Below, piece by piece: positions 7,694-15,626 of a stretch of DNA of 25,068 nucleotides (positions within the stretch are counted from its first letter, which is position 1; every line of letters starts with the position of its first letter). Made by a program: the position numbers and the translations under genes. Under the pieces are notes generated by a model that was not told the DNA's origin, ran no database searches, and was given only the letters and a program-made list of their open reading frames with translations. Origin of the DNA: Deltaproteobacteria bacterium (GTDB lineage Bacteria > Desulfobacterota > Desulfobacteria > C00003060 > C00003106). The stretch is from contig JAFDAE010000105.1 of assembly GCA_019314005.1 (NCBI GenBank), positions 1 through 25,068 of the forward strand, written 5' to 3'.

Positions 7694-7856
7694 AACCTAA
7701 GTTGAGCGATTTTTGACTCGATCTGCACCACCCTCTTGCGCTTCAAGGGCTTGCGAAAATCCTCGACATATCCACGGGTATGCCTGCGGTTTTCGCAAAC
7801 CTTGCTACATCAAGATATTGGCACATCTCTTCCTCAAAAATCGCTCAACTTAGGTT
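7694..7856. mobile_element. MITE-like element, family C
   Basis: A 163-base element with 23-bp perfect terminal inverted repeats at 7694-7716 and 7834-7856 (core CCTAAGTTGAGCGATTTTTG). A nested inverted repeat, TTGCGAAAA (7751-7759) and TTTTCGCAA (7790-7798), lies inside. The element contains the start codon of the downstream cysteine-rich gene. It is the only copy in this window, so its mobility is inferred from its structure alone. Confidence 0.75.
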
Positions 7857-8331
7857 CATCGAATCGGCCCGTAATTTGTACAGAACGTTCGGTAGTCAAC
7901 TGACACAAGATCAAGAGATTTCGTGCAAGCTTGAAAGACTAAAGCAACTGATACAAAAGACCCAAGAGGAGTTTTTGTCCGCAGGTATATTCACTGAATG
8001 TAAAAAATGCGGGGAGAATACTCAACACTGCTGCCGTGCCGGAACAGAAAATAAATGTGATGTTATCTTGTTATTGATTAACCTCCTGTTGGGCAGTACT
8101 CTTCATTACAAACCGATTCATCCGACGGTTTGCGGCTTTCTGGGTAGAACCGGGTGCACCTTGAAGGCCAAGCATGCCATATGCTTAAACTATATCTGTG
8201 AGAACATCCAAAACAAAATCGACCGCAAAAGTCTCATCGCAGCACAGGAGGCCTTGGGTAGAGAGCTCGATTTGCAGTTCATTCTGTGCGAGAAAATAAA
8301 ACAGAAGATCAAGGCTTCAGAATATTATTGA
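7780..8331 (+). CDS. Cysteine-rich (YkgJ-like) metal/Fe-S binding protein, N-terminus derived from MITE
   Basis: A 183-residue reading frame from ATG 7780. Residues 1 to about 25 are encoded by the right half of the family C element; the presumed ancestral protein begins near IESARNLYRTFG. The core has about a dozen cysteines in the order CKKC, HCC, KC, then VCGFLGRTGCTLK and ICLNYIC, which resembles the metal- or Fe-S-binding YkgJ type (CxxC...CC...C.FL...GC.L......C..Y.C). No classical start with a ribosome site follows the element in frame; the first alternative is a TTG at 7876. The gene is probably cytoplasmic and of unknown function. The M28 peptidase gene follows 36 bases later and may be co-transcribed. 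Family assignment is tentative. Confidence 0.6.
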   Translation: MPAVFANLATSRYWHISSSKIAQLRFIESARNLYRTFGSQLTQDQEISCKLERLKQLIQKTQEEFLSAGIFTECKKCGENTQHCCRAGTENKCDVILLLINLLLGSTLHYKPIHPTVCGFLGRTGCTLKAKHAICLNYICENIQNKIDRKSLIAAQEALGRELDLQFILCEKIKQKIKASEYY

Positions 8332-8367
8332 CAGGAAGAAGAACCCCAAACGGATTAAGAGGGTAGT

Positions 8368-9234
8368 GTGAATCTCCAGGAAAGTATAAAGCGCCTCGAA
8401 GAGAGCGTCCGATATCTCTCTGTTGAGATCGGACCCCGGAGTTACCAGGATTTTGAAAAGCTGGATAGAGTTGCAGAGTATGTAGCCGATAACTTTAAAC
8501 AACATGGCTACCAAGTCAACGAACAACCTTTTCCGTACCGGGGAAGAACCTACCGGAATATTATTGCAAGAAATTCTGAATCAAACACTGAAGAAAAGGT
8601 TGTTGTTATAGGGGCACATTGCGATACAGTGACTGGAAGTCCTGGTGCGGACGACAACGCCAGTGCGGTTGCCGGTCTTCTGGAACTGGCCCGGCTTATC
8701 TCGACAACGGAGACGATGCCGGCCATCCATTTCGTCGCTTTTGGCCTGGAAGAACCGCCTGTGTTTAGAACGGCGAACATGGGGAGTTACCACTACGCGC
8801 ATATGCTCAAAAAGAGCGGACAAAAAGTCCTCGGTATGATCTGCCTTGAGATGATCGGTTATTTCGTGGATAGCCCCCACAGCCAGGAGTTTCCGCTCCC
8901 TTTTATGGACCGAAAGTTTCCGACCGAAGGAAATTTTATCACAGCGGTCGGTAACCTTCGGTCCAAGAAGCTCACAGAAAGAATCCGAGACGGTTTCAAG
9001 GAGGGAACAGACCTTCCGATATTTTCGATTAACGCCCCACCAATAGTAATAGGCATTGACTTCTCAGACCACTGGTCCTTTTACAAATTCGGCTATCCGG
9101 CAGTAATGATAACTGATACCGCTTTCTACAGAAACCCCCATTATCACATGGCAACCGATCAATACGACACCCTTGATTATGAACGGATGGCAAAGGTGGT
9201 GCATGGAGTAAAAGCCGCCGTGGAACGGCTGTAA
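8368..9234 (+). CDS. M28 family zinc peptidase (aminopeptidase-like)
   Basis: A 288-residue protein starting with GTG. It has the co-catalytic zinc set of M28 peptidases: H84-x-D86 in IGAHCDTVTG, the bridging aspartate in GADDNASAVAG (D95/D96), the E128-E129 pair in FVAFGLEEP, E161/D168 after MICLEMIGYF, and the C-terminal histidine H260 in NPHYHMATDQYDTLDYE. These residues bind two zinc ions and activate water to cleave N-terminal or other peptide-like substrates. No signal peptide is visible, so it should act in the cytoplasm. It may be co-transcribed with the cysteine-rich gene 36 bases upstream. The exact substrate (peptide, or cyclised glutaminyl residue as in some relatives) is unclear. 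Confidence 0.85.
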   Translation: MNLQESIKRLEESVRYLSVEIGPRSYQDFEKLDRVAEYVADNFKQHGYQVNEQPFPYRGRTYRNIIARNSESNTEEKVVVIGAHCDTVTGSPGADDNASAVAGLLELARLISTTETMPAIHFVAFGLEEPPVFRTANMGSYHYAHMLKKSGQKVLGMICLEMIGYFVDSPHSQEFPLPFMDRKFPTEGNFITAVGNLRSKKLTERIRDGFKEGTDLPIFSINAPPIVIGIDFSDHWSFYKFGYPAVMITDTAFYRNPHYHMATDQYDTLDYERMAKVVHGVKAAVERL

Positions 9235-9339
9235 TCGTTTAGTAATTCATCATTATCAAAACTGATTGTCTTCATGACGGGTCACCAGAGCTTTTTCAAT
9301 ATTCCTGAAATCGACCTTGTGAAATGAGTCGCTTAGCGC

Positions 9340-9368
9340 TTGACATATCGATTACATAGTGGTATAAA
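9340..9368 (+). promoter_or_regulatory. Strong sigma70-type promoter with no gene behind it
   Basis: TTGACA at 9340-9345, a 17-base spacer, and TATAAA at 9363-9368: a near-consensus sigma70 promoter firing rightwards, with AT-rich sequence following. There is no plus-strand protein gene until 14399, so it either makes a short RNA or is a relic. Confidence 0.55.
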
Positions 9369-9430
9369 TTTCAATATTATAGATTAGTATAATTATGTAT
9401 ATGTAATATTAATTGAGCAAAGCGCTTTAT

Positions 9431-9555
9431 GGTCGGGCGGGGCATGGATTAGGCCCTAAGTTGTCTTTGTTGCCACCCCTTTTCCCATGGATATGTTTAT
9501 AAAAAGTATCTAGCGCAACAGTGCGACAATCTCCTTTCCAAGCTCCCGCCCGACT
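9431..9555 (+). ncRNA. Candidate structured RNA (unclassified)
   Basis: This lies 62 bases downstream of the orphan promoter. GGTCGGGCGGGG (9431-9442) can pair with the stretch at 9544-9555 in 12 pairs, ten of them perfect Watson-Crick. Inside, TTGTC (9461-9465) can pair with GACAA (9525-9529) and GTTGC (9469-9473) with GCAAC (9515-9519), giving a nested rod-like fold. This explains most of the otherwise empty 474-base gap between 9235 and 9708; the rest holds a MITE. I do not recognise it as tmRNA, SRP, RNase P or a riboswitch. It could instead be another palindromic repeat. Confidence 0.35.
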
Positions 9556-9560
9556 CACTC

Positions 9561-9711
9561 TGAGACCTTTGCATAACTGCCATTTCCCCGTGATGCGGCG
9601 TCAGGCTTCAAAATTTGGCACGCAGTGAAGCGTCAGCGCTATCCTCGAAATACCCAATGTATTCCTCCGGTTAAGCCTGACGAAAAAATGTCGCGTTATG
9701 CAAAGGTCTCA
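9561..9711. mobile_element. MITE family B, copy 2
   Basis: A 151-base element with 17-bp perfect terminal inverted repeats, TGAGACCTTTGCATAAC at 9561-9577 and its complement at 9695-9711. The interior matches copy 1 (reversed) and copy 3 (same orientation). Its last three bases, TCA, provide the TGA stop codon of the ABC permease gene on the minus strand. Confidence 0.88.
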
Positions 9712-10572
9712 CTTCCCAAGTCCCGCCGGGGGCTTCGCCCCTCCAAAAAAGCCCGCAAGCACCAACAGTGTCAGGACAAAAGGCAACATAAGCGTAATCT
9801 GTAACGGGATGTCCGAAAACGAGACCTGTACGTATTCGGAAATGGCTGTTGCAAATCCAAACAAGAGAGCAAACCACATAACAGGGAAAGGACGCCATCT
9901 GCCGCATATTAACACCGCGACAGCAAGGTATCCGCGGCCGTTTGTCATATTTTCAATAAACAGGCTCATTTCGCCCAGCGAGATATAAGCTCCCCCCACG
10001 GCAGCAATACAGCCGCTTGCAACGACAGCACAAAAGCGTATCTTTTTTACATTTACGCCAAGGGCAAACGCCTCGCTGCCACCTTCTCCCGCCGCGCGCA
10101 GCCGAAGCCCGGCTCGCGTCCTGTAAAGAAAAATCCACAGTACTATTAGGAGCACACCCGCAAACAAAACAAACGGCGAAACCGAAAGAGGGCCTATCTG
10201 GACCGACCCAACCGACGGGGCCGAGGGCGAAGTGCCGTACACTCCAAAGATCTGGTTTAACAAAAAACCGGTTGTACCCAATGCTAAAAGGTTCAATGCT
10301 ATGCTGCTGACAAGCTGGTTAACTCCCATAATGAGCGTGCCGAAAGCGTGGAGAAGCCCCATGACTCCTCCTGCCGCAATCGCCGCCATTATCCCCAAGA
10401 AGGGATCTCCGGTATAGTAAGACCCAAAAACAGCGAAAAACGCCCCCATGAGCATCATCCCTTCAAGGGCGAAATTAATGACTCCCGATCGTTCAGAGAC
10501 CAACCCCCCTAACGCAGCTAAAAGGAGTGGCATGGCTTTAGCTATGGTTGAGTTGAGCAAAAAAAGTTCCAC
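9709..10572 (-). CDS. ABC transporter permease, nucleoside-type (NupQ/YufQ-like)
   Basis: A 287-residue inner-membrane protein with about nine hydrophobic segments, of the BPD_transp_2 type. Landmarks are LLLAALGGLVSERSGVINFA at the N-terminus, LEGMMLMGAFFAV, MGVNQLVSSIALNLLALGTT and LRAAGEGGSEAFALGVNVKK. It forms the translocation channel with the preceding permease. It starts with GTG directly after the TAA of that gene. The C-terminus ends GGAKPPAGLGK, and its TGA stop comes from the edge of MITE B copy 2. Relatives as I recall them run a few residues further (often G-K-P-Y), so the insertion probably trimmed the tail without destroying the protein. Confidence 0.88.
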   Translation of the reverse strand: MELFLLNSTIAKAMPLLLAALGGLVSERSGVINFALEGMMLMGAFFAVFGSYYTGDPFLGIMAAIAAGGVMGLLHAFGTLIMGVNQLVSSIALNLLALGTTGFLLNQIFGVYGTSPSAPSVGSVQIGPLSVSPFVLFAGVLLIVLWIFLYRTRAGLRLRAAGEGGSEAFALGVNVKKIRFCAVVASGCIAAVGGAYISLGEMSLFIENMTNGRGYLAVAVLICGRWRPFPVMWFALLFGFATAISEYVQVSFSDIPLQITLMLPFVLTLLVLAGFFGGAKPPAGLGK

Positions 10573-11631
10573 TTAAGTTCCTTCAGCCTTCGATTTTCTT
10601 CCAACGTCCAGTTTCCTTAGGATATATTTCCCGGATACAATAAACACCAGCACCGCTTCTATGATAAGGGTAATGTTGGGAGAAATATCCGCATAAAGTT
10701 GAAAATACCGATCAGCACTCCTCAAGGAGGCAAGGAATACAGACGCAACAACAAGACCCACAGGATGACACTTCGAAAGAAAGGCTGCGGCCAACCCGTC
10801 GTAACCGTATCCTGAAAAAGATCCCGCGTAAAAGGTTCTATGAACTCCGGTCAGGTCAATAGCGCCTCCCAGGCCGGCCAACATTCCGCCAATGACCATC
10901 AATCGCACATAATAAGATTTATAATCAATTCCAGCGTATGTCGCTGCATCCCGGCTTTCCCCGAGAATACGGACCTCGTATCCTTGAGGTTTGTTTTTCA
11001 TGTACCATCCGTATAAAACACAAAGGCCGACAGCAAAGAAAATACCGGGCGAAAGGATGGTGGCGCCTCCGGCAATTGTCAGCGATGGAAGGGAGGCATT
11101 TTCTGTAATCTTTGCCGTTCTCGCCATCCCGTATCCAACAGAAAACGGTCCACGGACTAAAAAATCAACAAGATAAAGGGCCACATAGTTCAACATAATG
11201 GTTGTGACCACCTCATGCACCTTACGTTTGACCTTGATAATCCCTGCTACCCATCCCCATGCCGCCCCCACAGCAATGCCTGCAGCAACAGCAAAAATAA
11301 GTGGCAGGGGCGTCGGCAACCCCTTTAGATAGATCCCGACAAGTGCGGCGGTTAGTCCGCCAAGATAGATCTGTCCCTCGCCGCCAACATTAAACAGCCC
11401 ACCTCTCAGAGGAATTGCTACCGCAAGGGCTGCAAACAGGATGAGCGAGCTCTTATTCAATGTGATTGCAAGGTTATTCAAGTTCATAAAAGCGCCGGAC
11501 CAATAGGCCGACATAGTCTTGAGCGGCGAAATACCCACAGCTAAAGAAGTAAGCGAAGCTACTACGATACCAATTATAACGATCTGGAAGAAATAACCAA
11601 GAGGTGATATGCAACGGTTTAAGAAGCTCAA
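10573..11631 (-). CDS. ABC transporter permease, nucleoside-type (NupP/YufP-like)
   Basis: A 352-residue inner-membrane permease. Family landmarks are the LRGGLFNVGGEGQIYLGGL segment (residues about 75-93), VKRKVHEVVTTIMLNYVALY in the cytoplasmic coupling region, and RILGESRDAATYAGIDYKSY. It overlaps the ATPase gene by 4 bases (ATGA) and is followed without gap by the second permease. With its partner it forms the channel of a BMP-type ABC importer for nucleosides or related purine compounds. The N-terminus has a membrane anchor (residues about 10-32). Confidence 0.9.
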   Translation of the reverse strand: MSFLNRCISPLGYFFQIVIIGIVVASLTSLAVGISPLKTMSAYWSGAFMNLNNLAITLNKSSLILFAALAVAIPLRGGLFNVGGEGQIYLGGLTAALVGIYLKGLPTPLPLIFAVAAGIAVGAAWGWVAGIIKVKRKVHEVVTTIMLNYVALYLVDFLVRGPFSVGYGMARTAKITENASLPSLTIAGGATILSPGIFFAVGLCVLYGWYMKNKPQGYEVRILGESRDAATYAGIDYKSYYVRLMVIGGMLAGLGGAIDLTGVHRTFYAGSFSGYGYDGLAAAFLSKCHPVGLVVASVFLASLRSADRYFQLYADISPNITLIIEAVLVFIVSGKYILRKLDVGRKSKAEGT

Positions 11632-13139
11632 AAATTCCCCCTTGTCATATGCATGCCGACAGAACTCCTGGTGGCCTTTTCTTTTTCGACTTCATAAACC
11701 ATAGAATAATCATATAGCACGCCGATTCTGTCACTTATTTCCAGGATTTCATCCAGATCATAGGAGATCAACAGGATAGCCATCCCCTTTTCCTTTCTAC
11801 GCTGTAGGATCTCATAAAATTCTCTTGTCGCCCGAATGTCGAGCCCCTGGGTAGGCTGTTCCAGTATGATAAGTTCGGGGAATCCTTCCAGCTCTCTTGC
11901 GAGCAAAAGTTTTTGGAGATTTCCTCCGGAAAGGTGCTCTGCCTTTGACAGTTCATCCGGCGCCATGATGTGATATTTATCCAGAAGCTGCCGGGTGTCT
12001 TTGAATATCGTCGAAAAGTCGAATCGCCTCTTCCTAACAAATGTCTCTGTTTTATGATACCCCAATATCCTGTTCTCTGCTAAGGTAAATAGAGAAATAC
12101 TCCCCCTGTTTTTACGGTCCTCGGGAAGATAGGATATTCCCAGTTTTCTAATCTGCTCCGTGGTCGATCCCTTAAGAGCGGTACCTTTCCAGGTAATCCT
12201 CCCAATATAGTTATGATTTATACCAAAAAGTGCATCTACCAACTCTCTTTGGCCATTCCCGGCAACACCGGTAATGCCAAAGACCTCGCCGGGGAAAATA
12301 CTGAACGCCACCCGCCCCCGTCCTCTTTGTCCTCCTTGCAGGCTTAAATGAACTTTTAATAATGGAATGCTACCCCTGTCGGGTGTCGATTTTGAAATAT
12401 TAGTTACGGCAATATCTCCGTCTCCAACTATGGCGCTGCTAATTTTTTCAATATCAAAATCAGCCTTTTCATATGTCGCAATCACTTTTCCCCTGCGCAT
12501 CACATACATTTTATCTGCTATATCGATGAGATCTGAAATCTTGTGAGAGATAAGGATAACTGTTTTTCCCTGTTTACGAAACAGCGCTATGCCTTGAAAA
12601 AACCGCTCTTTTTCAATAGGCGTGAGCATCGAGGTGGGTTCATCAAATACAAGGATTTGGGCTTCATGGTAAATTAAGCGCAGGATTTCAACCTGTTGTT
12701 TTTGGTTGGCGCTGAGCGAGTCAACCGGCTCATCTACGAGAAGCTGAAAAGCGAATCTCTCCACAATTTCTTGTATTCTATCCCTTGCCTTCTTATAAGA
12801 GATAAACCCCTTCTCTGTTGGTTCATGGCCAAGGATAACATTCTCGAGGACAGTGAATGAAGAAACGAGCTTGAAGTGCTGGTGAACCATGCCGATGCCG
12901 GCCTTTATCGCTTCGGCACTGCTTTTGAAACGACAAGAGCTTTCATAGATCTTTATGGAACCCCGATCCGGTTGAAGCAGGCCCGAAAGAATATTCATCA
13001 GTGTGGTCTTGCCGGCACCGTTTTCGCCTACAATGGCGCATACTTCACCCTCTTTGATCTCGAGGCTGACCCCATCGTTTGCGACCACATTGCCAAACGA
13101 TTTATGTATTGAGGTCATTGTTACGGCAACTTGTGTCAT
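11628..13139 (-). CDS. ABC transporter ATP-binding protein, double domain (NupO/YufO-like)
   Basis: A 503-residue cytoplasmic protein with two fused ABC domains. The first has a complete Walker A (GENGAGKT, residues 38-45), a degenerate signature (LSANQKQQVEIL) and Walker B ILVFDEPTS. The second has a degenerate Walker A (GVAGNGQREL, normal in this family), a good signature LSGGNLQK and Walker B LIILEQPTQGLD. This asymmetric pattern is typical of the ATPase of BMP/nucleoside and sugar importers. It starts 7 bases after the binding-protein stop and overlaps the first permease gene by 4 bases, so the four genes form one operon. A short insert (about residues 255-275, polar and Gly/Arg-rich, GGQRGRGRVAF) lies between the domains. 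Confidence 0.92.
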   Translation of the reverse strand: MTQVAVTMTSIHKSFGNVVANDGVSLEIKEGEVCAIVGENGAGKTTLMNILSGLLQPDRGSIKIYESSCRFKSSAEAIKAGIGMVHQHFKLVSSFTVLENVILGHEPTEKGFISYKKARDRIQEIVERFAFQLLVDEPVDSLSANQKQQVEILRLIYHEAQILVFDEPTSMLTPIEKERFFQGIALFRKQGKTVILISHKISDLIDIADKMYVMRRGKVIATYEKADFDIEKISSAIVGDGDIAVTNISKSTPDRGSIPLLKVHLSLQGGQRGRGRVAFSIFPGEVFGITGVAGNGQRELVDALFGINHNYIGRITWKGTALKGSTTEQIRKLGISYLPEDRKNRGSISLFTLAENRILGYHKTETFVRKRRFDFSTIFKDTRQLLDKYHIMAPDELSKAEHLSGGNLQKLLLARELEGFPELIILEQPTQGLDIRATREFYEILQRRKEKGMAILLISYDLDEILEISDRIGVLYDYSMVYEVEKEKATRSSVGMHMTRGNF

Positions 13140-13146
13140 TTAAGAT

Positions 13147-14160
13147 TTAAAACTCCGGAATGTTGAATGCAGTAATCTGATCGGGGTGTGTTGGTATATC
13201 TATTATTTGTGCATGCAAAAGATTCTTTGCCTTGGTTAAGAAGGTCTTCTCCTCCTCTGTAAAATGGCCTTGCGAATATTTCATATCAGATATTCCCACT
13301 CCCCCCATGTCGGCCCCCAGCCAGAAATGACCCGGCTTGAAGTTCCCCTGTAATATCGATTTTATGCCCTCAAATACGGCAATATCAAACCGCTTTAATG
13401 TGCTGGCAAGTATCTTCCCTGGAAGTTGATCATCCATATCAAGGTCTTCATTGATCAGATATGTTCCTTCCCTCTTCTTTACGGCCTCCCAAACCCCCAT
13501 GCCGCTGTTGCCGGCAAGTCTAAACAGGACATCAGCCCCCAGGCTGATCAGATGTTCTGCAAGAGACTTGCCCTTTACAGGGTCGTTGAAAGAACCGACA
13601 GAGACCACAACATCCCGTACACTTCGGTTCATATTTTTATTGACGGTCAAGATGCCGGCTTTAAAGCCTGCCACATAAGCCTGGACCGGAGGGATATCCA
13701 TTCCCGTGACCACGCCGACCACTCCTTTTCTGGTTCCGAGCGCAGCCACCACCCCTCCAAGAAATCCAGCTTCTTCTGATCTAAACTCATAACTTATCAC
13801 ATTTGGAAGGTGAATATCACCCTCAATCTGAATAAACTTTTTATCGGGAAAACGCGGGGCGGTTTCCTGGACCGCGTCTGTGAATAAAAACCCGAGCGAT
13901 ATCACGATGTCGGCATCCTGTGCGGCCAGCATCAGATTTGGTATATAGTCGGCCTGTTCACGTGATTGTATGAACTTAACCTCTGCCCCGAACTTTTCTC
14001 CCGCGCGAAGCGCTCCCCTCCAGGCCTGGTCGTTGAACCCCTTGTCCCCAAGCCCGGCCGCGTCAGTGACCATGATCACCTTAAAAACCGCGTCTGCGGG
14101 AAAGGGGTAAGAACAGAGAAATACAAAAATAGTAACCAGAATGGTACAAAGTCTCTTCAT
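13147..14160 (-). CDS. BMP family substrate-binding protein (nucleoside-type ABC importer)
   Basis: I start it at ATG 14160 (MKRLCTILVTIFVFLCSYPF...), which gives a clear signal peptide ending at PADA; a longer frame to 14208 would run into the tRNA gene. The mature part is a Bmp/PnrA-like periplasmic binding protein: MVTDAAGLGDKGFNDQAWRG at the N-terminus, then SLGFLFTDAV, FRSEEAGFLGGVVAAL, TGMDIPPVQAYVAGFKAG and DVLFRLAGNSGMGVWEAVK. It captures a nucleoside or related ligand for the permeases encoded next. There is no proper lipobox (VFLC), so it is probably soluble. The ATG lies only 13 bases after the tRNA CCA end and has no purine-rich ribosome site, which is unusual. Confidence 0.9.
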   Translation of the reverse strand: MKRLCTILVTIFVFLCSYPFPADAVFKVIMVTDAAGLGDKGFNDQAWRGALRAGEKFGAEVKFIQSREQADYIPNLMLAAQDADIVISLGFLFTDAVQETAPRFPDKKFIQIEGDIHLPNVISYEFRSEEAGFLGGVVAALGTRKGVVGVVTGMDIPPVQAYVAGFKAGILTVNKNMNRSVRDVVVSVGSFNDPVKGKSLAEHLISLGADVLFRLAGNSGMGVWEAVKKREGTYLINEDLDMDDQLPGKILASTLKRFDIAVFEGIKSILQGNFKPGHFWLGADMGGVGISDMKYSQGHFTEEEKTFLTKAKNLLHAQIIDIPTHPDQITAFNIPEF

Positions 14161-14173
14161 ATTACAAAACAGG

Positions 14174-14249
14174 TGGTGCCCCCGGCATGATTCGAACATG
14201 CGGCACAAGGATTAGGAATCCTTTGCTCTATCCCCTGAGCTACGGGGGC
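14174..14249 (-). tRNA. tRNA-Arg (anticodon CCU)
   Basis: The reverse strand gives a 76-nt cloverleaf: acceptor GCCCCCG (5') pairing with CGGGGGC (3'), then A and an encoded CCA. The D-loop region is TAGCTCAGGGGATAGAGCA, the anticodon stem AAGGA/TCCTT encloses the 7-base loop TTCCTAA (anticodon CCT), and the T arm is GCATGTTCGAATCATGC. It reads AGG codons. Its 3' end is 13 bases from the binding-protein start codon. Confidence 0.95.
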
Positions 14250-14334
14250 GAAAAGAAAAGTTGGAGATCTTGAACAAAATTGAATGCCTTGGCACAGGTC
14301 TCAGTTGTTGGTTGTAAACATCGACACTTTATGG

Positions 14335-14350
14335 TAAGAACATGTTCTTA
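14335..14350. promoter_or_regulatory. Perfect 16-bp palindrome upstream of purH (possible operator)
   Basis: TAAGAACATGTTCTTA is an exact palindrome 49 bases before the purH ATG, in the divergent region between the tRNA-transporter unit and the purine operon. The size and symmetry fit a dimeric repressor site; a cognate regulator cannot be named. Confidence 0.4.
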
Positions 14351-14398
14351 TAGTCGTTATTCTATTTTCCGTCAACTCTTTTGTAAAGGGGATGGGCC

Positions 14399-14998
14399 AT
14401 GAAAAAGATAGAACGCGCAATAATCAGTGTAACTGACAAGACGGGCATTGTAGAATTTGCAAAGGAACTCCAGGGGCTTGGTGTTAAAATTCTCTCTACC
14501 GGCGGTACCGCAAAAAAGCTTCGTGAAGGAGGCGTCATAGTACAGGAAATTTCAGATTATACCGGGTTTCCGGAGATGCTGGGTGGGAGAGTAAAGACCC
14601 TGCACCCAAAGATTCACGGGGGAATTTTAGGCAGGCGTGACATTCCCGAGCATGTCCAGCAGATGAAGAAGCACGACATCCTCCCGATCGATATGGTGTT
14701 GGTCAACCTTTATGAATTTGAAAAAACAGTCTCAAAAACAGACTGCACCCTGGATGATGCTATTGAAAACATCGATATCGGGGGGCCGGCAATGCTTCGA
14801 TCATCAGCAAAAAACTATAAGGATGTGACTGTGATTATCGATCCGGCAGATTACGACATGGTCTTGGATGAGATGCGAAAAAACGCTGGCGCCACTACAC
14901 TCAAAACACGCTTCTATTTAGCCCGAAAGGTCTTTAAAATAACCAGTGCGTATGACGGAACCATATCGAAATATTTGAAGGGGTGTTCTGTATCCTGA
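14399..14998 (+). CDS. purH: IMP cyclohydrolase (stand-alone PurH N-terminal domain)
   Basis: A 199-residue protein equal to the MGS-like IMP cyclohydrolase half of bifunctional PurH. Landmarks are [32 protein letters not shown], the [20 protein letters not shown] active-site region, HGGILGRR, and [20 protein letters not shown]. It closes FAICAR to IMP, the last step of purine synthesis. The AICAR formyltransferase domain (normally another 300 residues) is absent and not found downstream, so that reaction must be encoded elsewhere. The ATG has an AAAGGGG ribosome site. The stop overlaps the next start by one base (TGATG). Confidence 0.9.
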   Translation: MKKIERAIISVTDKTGIVEFAKELQGLGVKILSTGGTAKKLREGGVIVQEISDYTGFPEMLGGRVKTLHPKIHGGILGRRDIPEHVQQMKKHDILPIDMVLVNLYEFEKTVSKTDCTLDDAIENIDIGGPAMLRSSAKNYKDVTVIIDPADYDMVLDEMRKNAGATTLKTRFYLARKVFKITSAYDGTISKYLKGCSVS

Positions 14999-15429
14999 TG
15001 CGTATTTGTGTAATCGACGGACAAGGCGGGGGTATCGGAAGCGCTATTATCAAGCAACTGAAAGGGGCTTTTGGCGAATCAGTCGAAATCCTCGCCCTGG
15101 GAACCAATGCGATCGCAACTACTCAGATGCTGAAAGCCCGGGCAAACCGGGGGGCGTCTGGAGAAAATGCCATTGTCAGGACTGTTGTTGATGCCGATAT
15201 CATTATCGGGCCGATAGGAATTATATTGGCCAACGCCATGATGGGGGAGGTTACTCCCAGGATTGCCGAAGCTGTTGCCTCGTGCCGAGCAAAGAAATTT
15301 CTCCTTCCACTGACACAGGAGAACGTTGAAATCGTGGGGTTGACCCTCACCCCTCTGCCGCATATTATTGAAACACTGATTAATGAACGATTAAGAAAGC
15401 TAATAGAAAAAGGAAGAAACCATGTGTGA
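14998..15429 (+). CDS. DUF3842 family protein
   Basis: A 143-residue protein. I prefer ATG 14998 ([21 protein letters not shown]) over an upstream GTG at 14983, because it gives a canonical N-terminal beta strand plus glycine-rich GQGGGIGS loop and a TGATG coupling with purH. The rest alternates strands and helices like a small Rossmann-type fold (EILALGTNAIATTQML, VVDADIIIGPIGIILANAMM, FLLPLTQENVEIVGL). I recognise it as DUF3842, a family that often neighbours CooT-like genes; the function is unknown. It overlaps the CooT gene by 8 bases, so the two are translationally coupled. Confidence 0.8.
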   Translation: MRICVIDGQGGGIGSAIIKQLKGAFGESVEILALGTNAIATTQMLKARANRGASGENAIVRTVVDADIIIGPIGIILANAMMGEVTPRIAEAVASCRAKKFLLPLTQENVEIVGLTLTPLPHIIETLINERLRKLIEKGRNHV

Positions 15430-15613
15430 AGCAAATGCATATGTTATCCGCAACGGGAAAGAAGAGCTGGTTATGGCGGCCGTGGATACGGTCGAACCGG
15501 ATAACGGAAAACGGAGAATTATCAATATATTCGGGGACCAGAAGGTCGTCCACGCCCAGATAAAATCCCTTGAATTAGTAAATCACAAAATAATCTTAGA
15601 AGAAAAAGCGTAA
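15422..15613 (+). CDS. CooT family nickel-binding protein
   Basis: A 63-residue protein beginning MCEANAYVI. The cysteine at position 2 is the family hallmark; in characterised CooT it provides the nickel ligand of a homodimer that serves carbon monoxide dehydrogenase maturation. The remaining beta-rich sequence (LVMAAVDTVEPDNGKRRIIN, then LELVNHKIILEE) fits the small CooT barrel. It overlaps the DUF3842 gene and precedes ispH by 13 bases. No CODH gene is in this window, so involvement in CODH maturation here is inference. Confidence 0.8.
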   Translation: MCEANAYVIRNGKEELVMAAVDTVEPDNGKRRIINIFGDQKVVHAQIKSLELVNHKIILEEKA

Positions 15614-15626
15614 TATCGGGCTCTCC

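Noticed and set aside
7751..7798. CRISPR-like or regulatory hairpin
   Set aside because: A single nested inverted repeat inside the family C element, with no regular spacer pattern. No CRISPR array is visible anywhere in the window.
9431..9555. Known housekeeping RNA (tmRNA, SRP, RNase P, 6S)
   Set aside because: No diagnostic motif of these RNAs could be found; listed only as an unclassified candidate.
14161..14208. Longer N-terminus of the binding protein (start at 14208)
   Set aside because: It would be encoded by the tRNA-Arg gene and would bury the signal peptide; ATG 14160 is preferred.
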